A DNA stretch of 64,000 bases, taken from the NCBI GenBank assembly GCA_012934845.2, contig WNNJ02002441.1, positions 107,581 through 171,580 of the forward strand, given 5' to 3'. Shown here piece by piece: positions 1 to 11,492 of the stretch (position 1 is the first letter of the stretch; every line of letters begins with the position of its first letter). The notes beneath the pieces are model-generated. The model did not search any database, was not told where the DNA came from, and saw only the letters and a list, made by a program, of their open reading frames with translations. The position numbers were made by a program, and so were the translations under genes. Origin of the DNA: Pomphorhynchus laevis (taxonomy: Eukaryota > Acanthocephala > Palaeacanthocephala > Echinorhynchida > Pomphorhynchidae).

Positions 1-822
1 AAATTTTTTATTTTAGAACATATTATCGAAGAAAACATTTCAATATTAAATCAAAAACTATTAGAAAAAGAAGATTTTTGGATTAAAACGCTTAATTCCA
101 TGTACCCATTAGGATTGAATGACGTGGTACAAGGAATTGGCAGAAGTAGTATAATACATAATAAACAACTATATTATAATAATCCGGTTAAACGCAAACC
201 AAGAAGTCATGGTGATAAAAGGAATAGGAAAAATAGAGTTAAAAATATTAAAAAAGATATGTATATAAATGAACAATTAGAAATGTTAAAACAACTTTTA
301 AGTGATAATAAGCTAAAAGATCTTTATGTAAATATAAGAAGTTTTTCTAAAGATATCATATGTTCAATAAATCAAAGATTGATTAACGACTATGATAGGC
401 TAAGTCGTATAATAGACAGTTATTGTAATACAAAATACTATAATCATACAATAAATGTAAATAATAACAATAGAAAATATACATTAACCATAAACTTCAT
501 TAATAAATGTATAGATAACATAAATATAGCCGGACTTTTAAATAATTCTAAAAGTAAAGAAATAATAGGGTCAGATTTAAGTAAATATATTCTTAAAATA
601 AGGTATAAACTCCTACCACCATTAGGACGAAAAATTTGTAATTATAATAAAGAATTAAAATCAATATGTAACGATAATATTAGAAACATAATGGAAACAG
701 AATGCAATTGTAAAAGTCTTAGTTTTGATAAAATAAATGAACATATATGTACCCATAATCTAGAATTAATTGAAAATTGTGAATTAAGAAAGCTGCTAAC
801 AAAAGGGTATGAATATAAATAA
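1..822 (+). pseudogene. PLE N-terminal part: end of GIY-YIG domain plus basic linker
   Basis: Frame 1 is open from base 1. It starts inside a domain with EDFWIKTLNSMYPLGLND, the W...L...P.GLN signature I know from the C-terminal edge of GIY-YIG domains in endonuclease-first PLEs. A very basic stretch (KRKPRSHGDKRNRKNRVKN) follows, then a helical lysine- and asparagine-rich linker with two CxC-like cysteines near its end (ECNC). The catalytic GIY...YIG part lies outside the window. The same frame continues after 822 into the RT part. Confidence 0.65.
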
Positions 823-2222
823 AATAATAACAACGACAAAAATAAAATTTACAATTCGTTATATAATAACTTAAATGCTTACTTTAGTAACCTGATTAAT
901 AGTGAAAGCTCGAATATATCTAAGATAAAAATTTGGAAAGATTATATATTTGATAAAATTAAAAATAAAATGAAAATAACAAACAATTATAAAAGGAAAG
1001 ATAAAATTGATAAAGATATGTATAAAGAACTTACTAAATTAAAGCATAACTATCTAATAGCGACTATTGATAAAGCTAGTAATAACTTTGTCTTTATATG
1101 CAAAAAGCTTTATTATGATATACTAATGAAAGAGGTTAATTCTAATGATTTAAATGTAAATCCAACATATGAACGTAGTGAGTTGAGTTTAGAAACAATT
1201 ATTACAAGTCACTGTTCTATAATGGATAAAAAGGGTACAAAGGTTGAATCAGATAATAAAACTATACCTATATTATATTGGAATCCAAAATTACATAAAA
1301 ATCCAATAAAACCTAGGTTCATATGTAGTGCGTTTAAATGTACATTAAAACCACTTTCTGTCTATATGAATAAAATACTTAAAGTAATTAAAGCACATTT
1401 TAAAAAATATTGCAAGGTAATCGAAATTAATACTGGTATAAAACACTATTTCAGTATTAATTCTACAAAAGAATTTTTAGAACAGACAAAAGGAATAAAT
1501 TTTCAAAATATAAATACATACGATTTTAGTACGCTTTATACAAATCTATATTTAGTAGATATTAAAGAAACGTTAGTAAAATTAATTAACCTTATATTCG
1601 GAAAAAGATATACATATATATGTTATAATAATTATAACGCCTATCTAACAAAAATTAAACCATCAAATAAATATAAATATATGGATAAAATTGAATTAAT
1701 AGAATCCTTAAATATTTTGATAAATCAAAATTATTTAAAAGTAGGGACATCTATATTTAGACAAGTAAAAGGTGTTCCAATGGGTGGTAATAGTAGCCCA
1801 ATTATAGCTGACTTGTTTTTAGCTTTATAGAATATGAATTTGTTCATAACTGTGTAAAAACTAAATCTAAACAATATAAATATATGAAATATATGTTTCG
1901 ATACATTGATGATATATGTGTATTTAATTCTAATAATTTTTATTCAATTAGTGAGCACATTTATCCAGAAAGCCTTATTCTTAACAAAACCAATATTAAT
2001 GATAAAGAAGGTGTATATCTAGATATGAACATTAAATTAACATTAACTAAAACTACTATTAATTTATATCGTAAAGATGACATATTTAAATTTACAAGAA
2101 ACATATTTTTGCATGAGCATTCATGCATACCATATAATATAAAATATAATACATTAAATAATGAAATTTTAAGAATTGCAACAATATGTAATGATATTGG
2201 CTTTCTTCAAAATCATTTAAAT
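823..2222 (+). pseudogene. PLE reverse transcriptase domain
   Basis: PLE-type RT motifs in order: PILYWNPKLHKNPIKPRFI near 1270, TYDFSTLYTNL near 1520 (motif A, catalytic Asp), KGVPMGGNSSPIIADLFL near 1770 (motif B), and FRYIDDICVF near 1895 (motif C, the YIDD catalytic pair). This RT type is related to telomerase and distinct from LINE RTs. The thumb region follows up to the hAT target site at 2215-2222. Confidence 0.85.
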
Positions 2223-5200
2223 CAGTGCTACTCAAAGTGTGGTACGCGTACCGGTGCCGGTACGCAAGCAATAGTCTGCCGGTACGCGAAGAGATTTTCA
2301 AAGGAAAATAAACAAATGTAAAATTACATGCCATGAGAAACAGGTGGGTCATGTGACTGATATTTTTTGTTTATTTATCTAATAAGAATACAGCATGGTA
2401 GTAATTTAATTGGAAACAGTTATTGTATGCACTTTATTAAAAGATTTGACTGATATTTTACTCTGTCACACATCTGACAACCTGATCCACACGTGTGGAG
2501 CAGCAAGATGTAACATGGAATGTCAGTCATCAGCAAGAAGTGAAACAGTCATGTTCCCAAGGATATCAACGTGATTGTCATTTGGAACCATGTCCCGACC
2601 ATCTGATCTAAAAATGTCTTTACTAATAATCTTTTCAATGGCAGCACATCCTATCCCTGGGTATAAAAAACTCTAAAAAACCGGAAAGCTCTGTGGTCGA
2701 GATAAAACATTTTTCCCCTAATGTAATCAACTTTCACGTTGAGCAGCGGGCAAACAGAGATTTAATTTGTTCAGTTTTCATTGTCTTAAGGCGATGCTAT
2801 GAACTGAAGTAAAAAATGAATTAGTGTGAGCCGGCGTCCACATTCCAATTTTAATCCTGCTTATAATGTAATTTAATGTTTAAATAATCTCGTTTTTCTA
2901 ACATAATTTACCTTATTAGTGTAATTATTAATAATATTTTAGTACCATTTAGTCTCATCAGTCATGATTTCTCTTCCACTTTGTTCCATTCAAGTTTTCA
3001 CAAAACAAGGCAAATTGAAACAGTTGGCTTGAATGATTAAAATCATTCCAAGCTATTTTATAAAATGATCGTTACATTAAATCTGGGCAAAGGAATAGTT
3101 TTTTCGAACTTTTAGCAAATTTTTATGTTTTCTATAAATTTACTGTTTTAATACAATTCCTCACAAGATATAATGATTATATATTAATGTCAATTGTATT
3201 CCTTCATATAAATTTGAATAAGTGTTTATAAATAAAGCATTCGCACTGCAGTTATTCGGTTTTCAACTTAATATCATAAATTAAGCATTTACCCGGGTTA
3301 TAGAACTTATATTTATTATTTCTATCCCAAATTTATAGATGTCAAAGCGAGGCCCAATGGACAAGTTTATCAAATCAAGACAACTAGTTACGGAAGACAA
3401 GTAATTCAGAAGCAGATGACGGTGTAATTGAAACTGAAGTGTTGCCTTCAAAAAGAATTCGTACTGTCTTCACTCGAAAATATGACTCCTCTTACATTCA
3501 ATTTGGTTTCGTGGCAACAAATGATGGGGAAGTGCCAAAACCGTTGTGTGTTATTTGTGGAGATGTGTTGGCTAACCACTCAATGAAGCCGTCACACCTC
3601 AAAAGACATTTAAATACAAAACATAAAGAAATGAGTTCAAAGTCAAAAGAGTTTTTTGCAAGAAAACATGTTGATTTAAAAAGCCGTCAGAAACAGATCT
3701 TTAAAGTGTCGCGCACAAATACTTGTGCTTTGCGGGCTTCTTATAAAGTAGCACTTCGAGTTGCTAAAGCTAAAAAGCCATACACAATCTGTGAAACGCT
3801 AGTGCAAGGCTGTATTAAAGATGTTTGCATTGAAATGCTGGGTGAGCCCTCGGCACAGAAAGTGGCTAAGGTTCCACTATCAAATGATACTATAGCTCGA
3901 CGAATTAACGAGCTAGCACACGATATGGAAGATCAGCTCATAGAACAGATTAAATTAGCAAAATACTTTTCTTTGCAACTTGATGAATGTACAGACGTTG
4001 CTAACCAGGCAGTTCTGATGGTGTATGTGCGCTATGAACATGAAGGTGAACTGAAAGAAGAGTATTTTTTCTCTGTTTCACTACCAAAAAATACAACTAG
4101 TTCTGAAGTGTTCAAGACTGTGAGTGACTATATCGTTAACAAATCTGCATTAGATTTCAAATTTTGTGTAGGTGTATGCACCGATGGTGCCGCCGCAATG
4201 ATAGGAAAGCATTCAGGAGTGGTTACCCAAATAAAGTCATTTGCCCCAGAGTGTAAATCAACACACTGCTTCCTTCACCGAGAAAGTCTTACAACAACAA
4301 AAATGTCTCCGGAACTAAATAGTGTACTCAGTGAGGCTGTAAAAATTGTTAACCATGTAAAAGCAAATGCTTTAAATTCGAGACTATTCACTGCATTGTG
4401 TGATGATATGGGAGCTGATCATAAACAACTCCTATTGCATGCCGATGTACGTTGGTTATCAAGGGGAAAAGTTCTGTCAAGAGTATTTGAGCTAAGAAAT
4501 GAACTTGCGGTGTTTCTTGAGGACAAAAAACCAAATTGGTCACAATTGTTCCGAGATGTGAATTGGCTAGCCAAGCTGGCTTATCTAGCTGATATATTTG
4601 CCATTTTTAATGTTCTTAACATCTCCATGCAAGGGAGTATGGCATCGTGTTTTAAATCGGCGGACAAGATCGATGGACAAAAACGGAAGCTAGAAGCATG
4701 GAAAAGTCGAGTCTCAAAAGACTGTTATGATATGTTCCACTTATTGGCAACAGTCATCGACGATGCAGGCGAAGAACTTAATATTGTATCGTTACGAAAA
4801 GTCATAAAAGAACACTTGATTAATTCGGCAGATCGTTTTCAGCATTACTTTCCAGCTAAAGAAGATCCACGTATAGGGAATGGTTGGATCAGAAATCCAT
4901 TTATTCCACTGAGATATGACTTTGTCGGAAGTGTTCTTATGGAGGATAAGCTGTTGGATCTAGCTGCTGACGAAGGAATGAAAAAAATTTTCGAAACTTC
5001 GACATCACTCGCTTTGTTTTGGATAAAAGTGAAAACAGAATATTCTAATCTTAGTGAAATTGCTCTGAAAACTCTTCTCGTTTTTCCTACAACTTACCTC
5101 TGCGAAACTGGCTTCTCAACAATGAGTGTCATTAAGACCAAATACAGGAATTGTTTGGATATTCATTCCCCGATTCGAGTGTCACTCTCCTCAATTCAAC

Positions 5201-5772
5201 CACGATTGAGTAAGCTTACAAATAAGAAGCAGGCTCACCCTTCACATTAATAAAGGTTAAGGTTTTGATATTTCTATTATTCGAATTGTGTTAATAGAAT
5301 CATCATTTTCATATTTTAGATTAAGATAGATTTGTAACATTATGTCTTCAATTTGTGTCATATAGTTTTGCTAGTTTTGATTTGTTTAATTTTTTTCATT
5401 CATATCTTCAATTGAATTACAAGTTTACAAAATCAAAATAAAATAAAAAGGAATATGTCGATTTGTTTTTTATTATACATTCATTATATGTTTCCAGTAT
5501 AAATGAATACTATTACGAATGTTCAATTAATATTTTCTTGGGTCATAAACAATTAATTAAATGGCACAAATAAGCTACCGATTACTGGCACAATGGGAAG
5601 ACTTGCATGACAATGATTAGTGATCTTAAATTGAATAAGACTTCATGTCATCATGATTAGGCGTCGCCTTTTTTCCCATTTCCCTCTTGCGATAGCTAGA
5701 TTGGCTAGTCGGTCCCTGTCGAATAAAAAAACATCTGCCGGTACGCCACATCAGAAAGTTTGAGAAGCACTG
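2223..5772 (+). mobile_element. hAT DNA transposon (ZBED5-like), complete
   Basis: Both ends are visible. The left end is CAGTGCTACTCAAAG; the right end read inward is CAGTGCTTCTCAAAC. It is flanked by a perfect 8-bp duplication, ATTTAAAT, at 2215-2222 and 5773-5780, as expected for hAT. Sub-terminal copies of CTGCCGGTACGC occur at both ends (near 2276 and 5735) and may bind the transposase. The noncoding arms 2223-3338 and 5251-5772 show nothing else I recognise. Length 3550 bp with one transposase gene on the + strand. Perfect TSDs and a long open frame suggest a fairly recent insertion. Confidence 0.95.
3339..5250 (+). CDS. hAT transposase, BED zinc finger, ZBED5/SCAND3-like
   Basis: Open for about 600 codons. 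BED-type finger CVICGDVLANHSMKPSHLKR followed by H and C-terminal His. RNase H-like core: LQLDECTDVANQAVLMVYV (first Asp), CVGVCTDGAAAMIG (second Asp), the CFLHRESL cysteine/histidine motif, and ADVRWLSRGKVL. The C-terminal hAT dimerisation segment has TYLCETGFSTMSVIKTKYRN, which carries the likely catalytic Glu region. The ATG at 3339 (MSKRGPMDKFIKSRQ) fits this family's usual start, but that frame stops at 3402. The main frame is shifted by one base near 3400 and has no early ATG. So the copy has one frame break or a short intron at the N terminus; the rest looks whole. Confidence 0.9.
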
Positions 5773-5924
5773 ATTTAAATAATTTAATAGATACATATTT
5801 TAAACTAGGTTACTATAAAAATAACATCAAGCAGAAAATAGTAAAATATATAAATCAACACAATAATATAAAGAATAAATTTAAACTCTTAAGTGGCAAA
5901 TATTTATGGATGGATAATAAATAA
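5773..5924 (+). pseudogene. PLE C-terminal end, right of the hAT
   Basis: Past the second copy of the target duplication (5773-5780) a lysine- and asparagine-rich frame runs to TAA at 5922-5924, ending KYLWMDNK. No GIY-YIG domain follows the RT. This supports the endonuclease-first arrangement. Confidence 0.7.
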
Positions 5925-5988
5925 TATACTTTGCATTAGAATAAGATACTAGATAGTTATTTCAGAGGAAATACATCATTAGCATGTA

Positions 5989-6067
5989 TTTGGCCCCGTT
6001 GCTATGTTGGGTAGAGGAGTTAGGGGCCGAAACCTGATAGCATAGCAGTTCCTCCTGATGACCTCTA
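5989..6067 (+). other. Interlocked inverted repeats (pseudoknot-like) after the PLE stop
   Basis: Four pairing strands interleave. GGCCCC (5992-5997) pairs with GGGGCC (6023-6028). TGCTATG (6000-6006), inside that loop, pairs with CATAGCA (6041-6047), outside it. TAGAGG (6012-6017) also matches CCTCTA (6062-6067). This is the A-B-A'-B' order of a pseudoknot. It lies about 65 bases after the PLE stop codon, so it may be a 3' UTR structure of that element. Confidence 0.5.
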
Positions 6068-6187
6068 ATTCTTATTCTGATACAACGTCTGTTATTTATT
6101 AGTCAATTCATAAAAATGACGTTTATTTTAAATTTTATTTTTTATTTTATTTTTATTTTTTAACTTGATTTAAATTATAGAAAATGT

Positions 6188-6298
6188 AAAAACAATTATT
6201 AATTTTATTATTTAATTATTAAATTTTGATTTAGCATTATTACGTTTTGTTTATTTTATAATTATATAAAAATACGTAGACTCAGTTAGCTGATTTAA
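6188..6298 (+). repeat. 110-bp AT-rich repeat, copy 1 (copy 2 at 46345-46452)
   Basis: Nearly identical to 46345-46452. Both run from AAAACAATTATT to ACTCAGTTAGCTGATTT and then part. The end overlaps the start of RLE LINE D1. The bases between the PLE stop and here (5925-6187) hold only the pseudoknot-like structure and AT-rich simple sequence. Confidence 0.75.
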
Positions 6299-8640
6299 TC
6301 ACAAAACTAACACATAACGGAAAATTTAAAGCGGCGATGCGTCTACTGAGCAGTGGCGGGGAGAATTTAAAGATATTGCAGTAAGCCGATAAAATGTGGG
6401 AATACAACGGTATTTGAGAAACGAATCAACGGATGTGCAGGTCCTTCCGGACTGGATGCAAACCATTGGAGGTCAATGCTAACTTAATACGAACCTGAAT
6501 CCAGAAATCTTGCAGATCAGGTAGCGGAATTAGCAATTCGCATTGCTACTGACATAATAGATGATGTCCAACTCGAAGCATACAAGGTATGCAGATTAAT
6601 ACCCCTAGATAAGTGTCCGGGAGTTCGACCTATAGGAATTGGGCAAGTCCTTCGTCGCATCGTCGGTAGAATAATTTCAAGCCGTATACGCAAGCAAGTA
6701 ATAACAGTTTAATGCAAAACACAGCTATGTGCAGGTCAACGATGCAGCACTGAGTTCGGAATACACTCTATAAGAAATGAATATGAGAGATCTGATGAAC
6801 ACTGTATTTTAATGCTGGACGCTGAAAATGCATTTAATAGCATCAACAGATCAATCACACTCGAGAATATGATCAAAGTATGCCCAAGTCTGTCGATAAT
6901 CCTTGCAAATTGTTATTCCTCTCCTTCTACATTATCTGTACACAAAGATATAATTATCTCTGAAGAAGGGGTCACCCAAGGTGATCCCCTTGCAATGTGT
7001 GCATACGCAGCTACTTCCCTGCCGCTAATTCAAGACCTCAGAACTAGCTTTCCTGATATTGTTCATCGGTGGTACGCAGACGACGGAGTATGCGTAGGGC
7101 GCTATGAAGATTTGTTATCGCTGTGGGACTATATCTACGATATAAGTGCAAGATACGGATTCCATTGCAATCCATTAAAATGTTCCATCTTAATACATCA
7201 GGGATCTTCATTTAGGGATGGCGAATGTTTTAAACAAAGAGGATTACAAGTGTCAACTCGTGGTGTTAAGCTACTAGGCAGTTTTATAGGAGAATCAGAC
7301 TACATAAGGGAAAACGTTGAGAAAATGACTGAAAAGTTGGTTGATCAAATCGAAACACTGAGAGAATTGGCCTTGATAGACAGTCAAGTCGCATTTACAA
7401 TGCTTACTAAAGGCCTACAATTCCCATGGACGGACCTAAAACGCACCTGTTTACTAAACCCAGTATGGCTCTTACGACTGGACACTGCACTTTTTAATAA
7501 TCTTGTACCTGCTATAACTGGTAAGATCGATCTTACTCAACAGTGAGAATCAATTCTAAAACTACCGATTGGACTAGGTGGACTTGACATAATGAAACCT
7601 TGTGTAAATACAATAACAGAATATAAAAACTCCAAACGTATGTGTGCCCCCTTCTTAAATATAAAAGCAGCTCTATGGGATAATGAACAGCAACACATAT
7701 CCTGCAAAATTAAACAAGAGAAAAAGGTAGCACAAAAAGTGGAAGCACATACGGCTAAAGGCAGCTTAAATTTGACACAGCAGAATTTACACAAACACAT
7801 CGCCGATGCTCCCGGATATTCACTGTGGTTAAGCAGTTTTCCTTCCATCCACTATAAACGCGTTCTAGCAAGACAACAATTCCAAGACGCACTTGCAACA
7901 CGCTTCGGATGGAGTCCAAACGATTTTCCCGACAAATGCACTTGTGGCGAAAAACTCAATATCTCTCACGCCTAATCGTGTAAAATAGGAGGAATCCCCA
8001 TCATTCGACATAACATTATACGCAACGTAGTTGGTTCAGCTCTAAAGGATGTATGCTATAACGTATTTGACGAACCATGTCTTACACCAGTTATTGAAGG
8101 GATGATTATTGAGAATGATTCTAACAAAGGATAGATTGTCTAGGCTCGATTTAGTATGCAACGGTCTTTTTGGCGATTCGACGGAGCGGTCCTTCATGTA
8201 CGTTTGTGTTTTTAATCCACTTACTCAGTCTTACGCTTTGAATATGCCGAGTTCACATACCTATCATGAAAACAGGAAACGGAGTAAATACTTAGAGAGA
8301 GTTACAAAACTCGTATGCGCCGGATTAATTACTTTCACTTTCTCTACTGTAGGAAGCATAGGCTCATCTGCCAAAAATATGTTGACGATCATCGCAAGCA
8401 AGCCTGAATGCATGGATCGACATACAGCGAGTGTGTAACTTCACTGCGAGCAGACGTTTCTTTCGCCCTCGCAAGATGCTCGTCCTTAGCATTACGTCGG
8501 TCTTCGGTTAGACAAATTCATTAACAATTAACTACAATCTTAATATTGTAACCTTCAACTAACTTGAACTATCATAATATATTGTATATATAGTACGTTT
8601 TGTGTTGAAGCCCATTTGCCGGAACTCCAAATGTAAGTAA
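6276..8640 (+). mobile_element. RLE LINE family D, copy 1 (longest D copy, decayed)
   Basis: 5'-truncated copy. Protein homology starts around THNGKFKAAMRLLSSGGE, then GPSGLDANHW, CPGVRPIGIGQVLRRIVG and LCAGQRCSTEFGIHSIRNEY. RT proper: LDAENAFNSINR, EEGVTQGDPLAM, RWYADDGVCVG (YADD). Then PIGLGGLDIM, the zinc motif CTCGEKLNISHA, RHNIIRNVVG, and the endonuclease stretch RLDLVCNGLFGDSTERSFM. Damage: a stop near 6710, TGA at 7544, TAA near 7973, a 2-base loss near 8124, and Tyr replacing the Asp after SFM. The 3' UTR keeps GAAGCCCATTTGCCGGAAC at 8608-8625. Confidence 0.85.
6812..7546 (+). pseudogene. Family D1 reverse transcriptase open part
   Basis: 244 open codons spanning RT motifs A to C and the thumb. 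It ends at a TGA (LTQQ-stop) that D2 shares. The ATG at 6812 is an internal methionine (LMLDAENAF), not a real start. Downstream coding continues in the same frame from 7592 to TAA near 7973, and in another frame from 8109 to 8438. Confidence 0.8.
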
Positions 8641-8670
8641 AAAATTTTCTTGATAACAAACATCTTACAA

Positions 8671-8752
8671 GCGTCGAAGTATTTTCAGAGTGTCGAAGTA
8701 TTTTCAGAGCGTTGAAGTATTTTCAGAAAGTCGGTTCGCTTCGCTCACCGAC
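8671..8752 (+). repeat. Three 19-bp tandem repeats and a hairpin in the A2 leader
   Basis: Three copies of a unit like GCGTCGAAGTATTTTCAGA fill 8671-8727. A perfect hairpin follows: GTCGGT (8730-8735) with ACCGAC (8747-8752). The leader start, 8647-8671, is identical over 25 bases to the start of the B5 leader (37559-37583). Confidence 0.8.
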
Positions 8753-8840
8753 GCGAATTTTCATTTTACAAGTTTTTATAAAACAAGCTAATTACAATTA
8801 AAATACAAATTTACTCTGGTTACCGTTAAAATCGAATTGC

Positions 8841-11435
8841 ATGACAAAAGGCAAACCTCGCAGCACCCCTAGGTGTTGTGGTTGTAATGGGCAAAACGCA
8901 GTTTGCAAGGGATGCAAATTCGCAAAGGCAGGAAGACATTGCACAGACTGCGCTGCAACGAACTGCGGTAATCGAGGACCATTAATTACCCAAGATCTTC
9001 TGACTCAAGATGCCGACCCCGTATTGGCATCCTCGACACATTCTAACGTTGACGATAAAAATTCAGTCGGAACAGCCGGGCACGTAATCGATACACCTGT
9101 TCGCATTAATGCTCTTACACAAGATTCGGTTAGAAGTATAGCGGAGCTGTATATGGAGATAATCGCTCGGCGCCCGAACTTATTCATTCCGCCAAGGTGC
9201 AATGAGACCCGTGAGTTTCTTCGTGAACTTTCGCACTTATATGAAGACGCCTGCACAGTTAGAGATAGAGATGGTTATCCGCAAATGAAAGCAACTCTGT
9301 TGTGTCAATTCATCCTCCAACGCTGTGGCAAACATTCCTTAATAAATTTGGACGTGACTCGTCGACTCTCGCTACTTCACTTGCCGGCCTTGCCATTCGT
9401 CTGGCATCAAATATGGTACACCAACGCAGTGTTGTCGGATTCACTGCTAGCAGGCTGATTGCTTTTGACAGGGATCCTGGTATACGACAATCGGAATATG
9501 CGACGTACCTCGACGAATAATTGGCAAGACTATTCTTAAACTCACAAACTACCACCTACAACACGTCGCCGGTGTCACACAACTTTGTGCAGGACAGAAA
9601 GATGGAACTGAATTCGTCATTCACTCGCTACGGAAGCGATTTCAAGAGTGCGCAAGTTCCTGCATTTTGGTACTAGACGCAAAGAATGCGTTTAACCTAA
9701 TAAATAGGAAGGTAGCATTGACAAACATGCCGCTCATCTGTCCAGCGCTTTCAAATATTCTATCTAACTTGTACGGGGAAGGAGGTCTACTGGCTATTGA
9801 GGAGGAAATTTCGACTTCTGACGAAGGTTTTACTCAGGGTGATCCTTTAGCAATGACCGCCTTCGCTGCCGCGTCTCTCTCGCTTATTGCGCGAATTCAA
9901 ACTCAAATTTCTTCGATTGAACAAAAGTGGTATGCGGATGATGCCAATTTCGTTGGAACCTTCGAAGAATGCCGATCAGTTTTTGATATCATGATGCGGG
10001 AGGGCGGAGCGTATGGGTATAACATAAATCCTTCAAAATGTCAATTACTGGTCCATCCGGAATTCCTTAACAAAGCCCAAGAATGTTTTGATGCTACTAA
10101 TGTCCATATCTGTACGAATGGCGTAGAAGTATTGGGAGCGCCAATTGAAAATGAATCCTTTTTGGAGAACTGGATTGTCTGCAAAGTAGACAGATGGTTC
10201 AAATGTGTACAGAACCTAGTGGAGATTGCTATTTTCGACCCACAAGTCGCGGACAACGCTCCGACATACTCACTACAACATAAGATGACTTACGCGAAGA
10301 GGACTTGTCGCTTTCGGTCCGAGCAACTCCTGGCACTCGAGAAACATATCCGTCACAGCTTGATCCCTAAAATAACCGGTAAATCAAACGTACCTGAAAT
10401 ACTTAGACAAATTTTCAGCCTTCCGGCGAGACTGGGTGGGCTCGGAATCGTAGACCATCATGTCGATCCGGGTAAAAAATACGAATGGTCTCTACGCGCT
10501 TGTCAATCACATGTTCCAAAGAATAAGGAACAACATACTTATATCGCCAAATCCATTAAGAACGAAAAGGAAATTACAATTAAACGACGCCGCGATCAAA
10601 TAACTCAAGTCAGTGATGCGACCACATGTTCATCTCTAAAATTTGCGTCGGAGAAAGGAGCGTCAAATTGGTTGACAACAAAACCAATCGAAGCAGACGG
10701 GTTCCGTTTATCCCCACACGAGTTTAGGGACGCTGTGAATGGTCGATATGGACTAACACCTACGGATACACCTGTACATTGTAGTTGTGGTACTAAGAAT
10801 ATCACAGTTCACTCGCTCTCGTGCGGTAGAGGCGCACTCACAATCATAAGGCATAACCTAATACGTGACACACTTGCCAACCTTTTGACTGAAGTCACTC
10901 CGTGTGTCGCAATTGAGCCCGTGCTGAGTCCTATAGATCCCTCCATTCAGTTCGAGTCAGCTACAACTTCACGTGATAGTGAAGCGAGACTTGATGTCGT
11001 GTGCACGGGTCTGTTCGGAAGACGAAGCGGGCGCGTCTTTATGGACGTCGCTGTATTCAATTGTCATGCTGCTTCTTATTCTGAGAGATCGCCTTCATCA
11101 GTCCACAACTATCACGAGTCGCGCAAAAACGCCCGTTACCTTGAACGTATTGTAACTGTGGAGAGGGCTCAATTCACACCGATAGTGTGTCATCTTCTGG
11201 AGGCGTTGGAAAGACCGGAGATTGCGTTCTGAAGGCATTAGCCAGGATGTTGGCCAATAAGCGCGAAATAGACTATGCGACGTGTATCGCACTTATCCGA
11301 CGAAGGATAAGTTTCTCCCTTGCGCGATCAACTTCTATGTGTCTTCGCAGCCCCCGCTCTGCATTTCACCGGTTCGAGCACGGACAGCAAATCCATTCGG
11401 GGATAATTAGTCGTGGATCCGCTACGGATGGCTGA
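8841..11435 (+). pseudogene. Family A2 polyprotein: Cys-rich module, RT, RLE (broken)
   Basis: Starts at a true ATG with MTKGKPRSTPRCCGCNGQ. Cysteine-rich module CCGCNGQNAVCKGCKFAKAG, then CTDCAATNCGN, resembling CXC/tesmin-type modules. The middle is lost in the 462-bp deletion, which removes the region between LCQFILQR and MWQTFLNKFG. RT: LDAKNAFNLINR, EGFTQGDPLAM, KWYADDANFVG. Endonuclease: CSCGTKNITVHSLSC, RHNLIRD, ARLDVVCTGLFG, FMDVAVFN with Asp kept. About three frame breaks, so probably not translated whole. Confidence 0.85.
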
Positions 11436-11473
11436 GATTTTAATTAAGATTCTTAAATTTAATGATTATATTA

Positions 11474-11492
11474 GGGCCCATTTGCGGGTAAC
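11474..11492 (+). promoter_or_regulatory. Shared 3' UTR motif of RLE LINEs (A2)
   Basis: GGGCCCATTTGCGGGTAAC, 45 bases before the 3' end. CCC and GGG can pair as a short hairpin. Related copies: A1 56246-56264 (identical), C 18457-18476, D1 8608-8625, D2 19895-19911, D4 26212-26230, I 51941-51960 on the - strand. Likely recognised by the RT when priming, by analogy with the 3' RNA structures of R2-type elements. Confidence 0.55.

Larger units (their letters stand above)
1..5924 (+). mobile_element. Penelope-like element, permuted (Naiad-like) type, split by a hAT
   Basis: A PLE that runs in from the left window edge and ends at a stop at 5922-5924. Its order is GIY-YIG endonuclease tail (from base 1), basic linker, then RT. 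The conventional order is RT first, endonuclease last; endonuclease-first PLEs are known as the Naiad/Chlamys group. The element is interrupted by the hAT at 2223-5772, and the same protein frame continues on both sides of it. About two other frame breaks are visible. Very AT-rich codon use. The clade is inferred from domain order and motifs only. Confidence 0.75.

Noticed and set aside
6020-6062. Hammerhead ribozyme (GAAAC and CTGATGA boxes near the PLE end)
   Set aside because: The boxes occur in the wrong order and the stem after CTGATGA does not lead to GAAA on either strand.
8671-8727. CRISPR-like repeats
   Set aside because: Units are adjacent, with no spacers, in a eukaryotic LINE leader.
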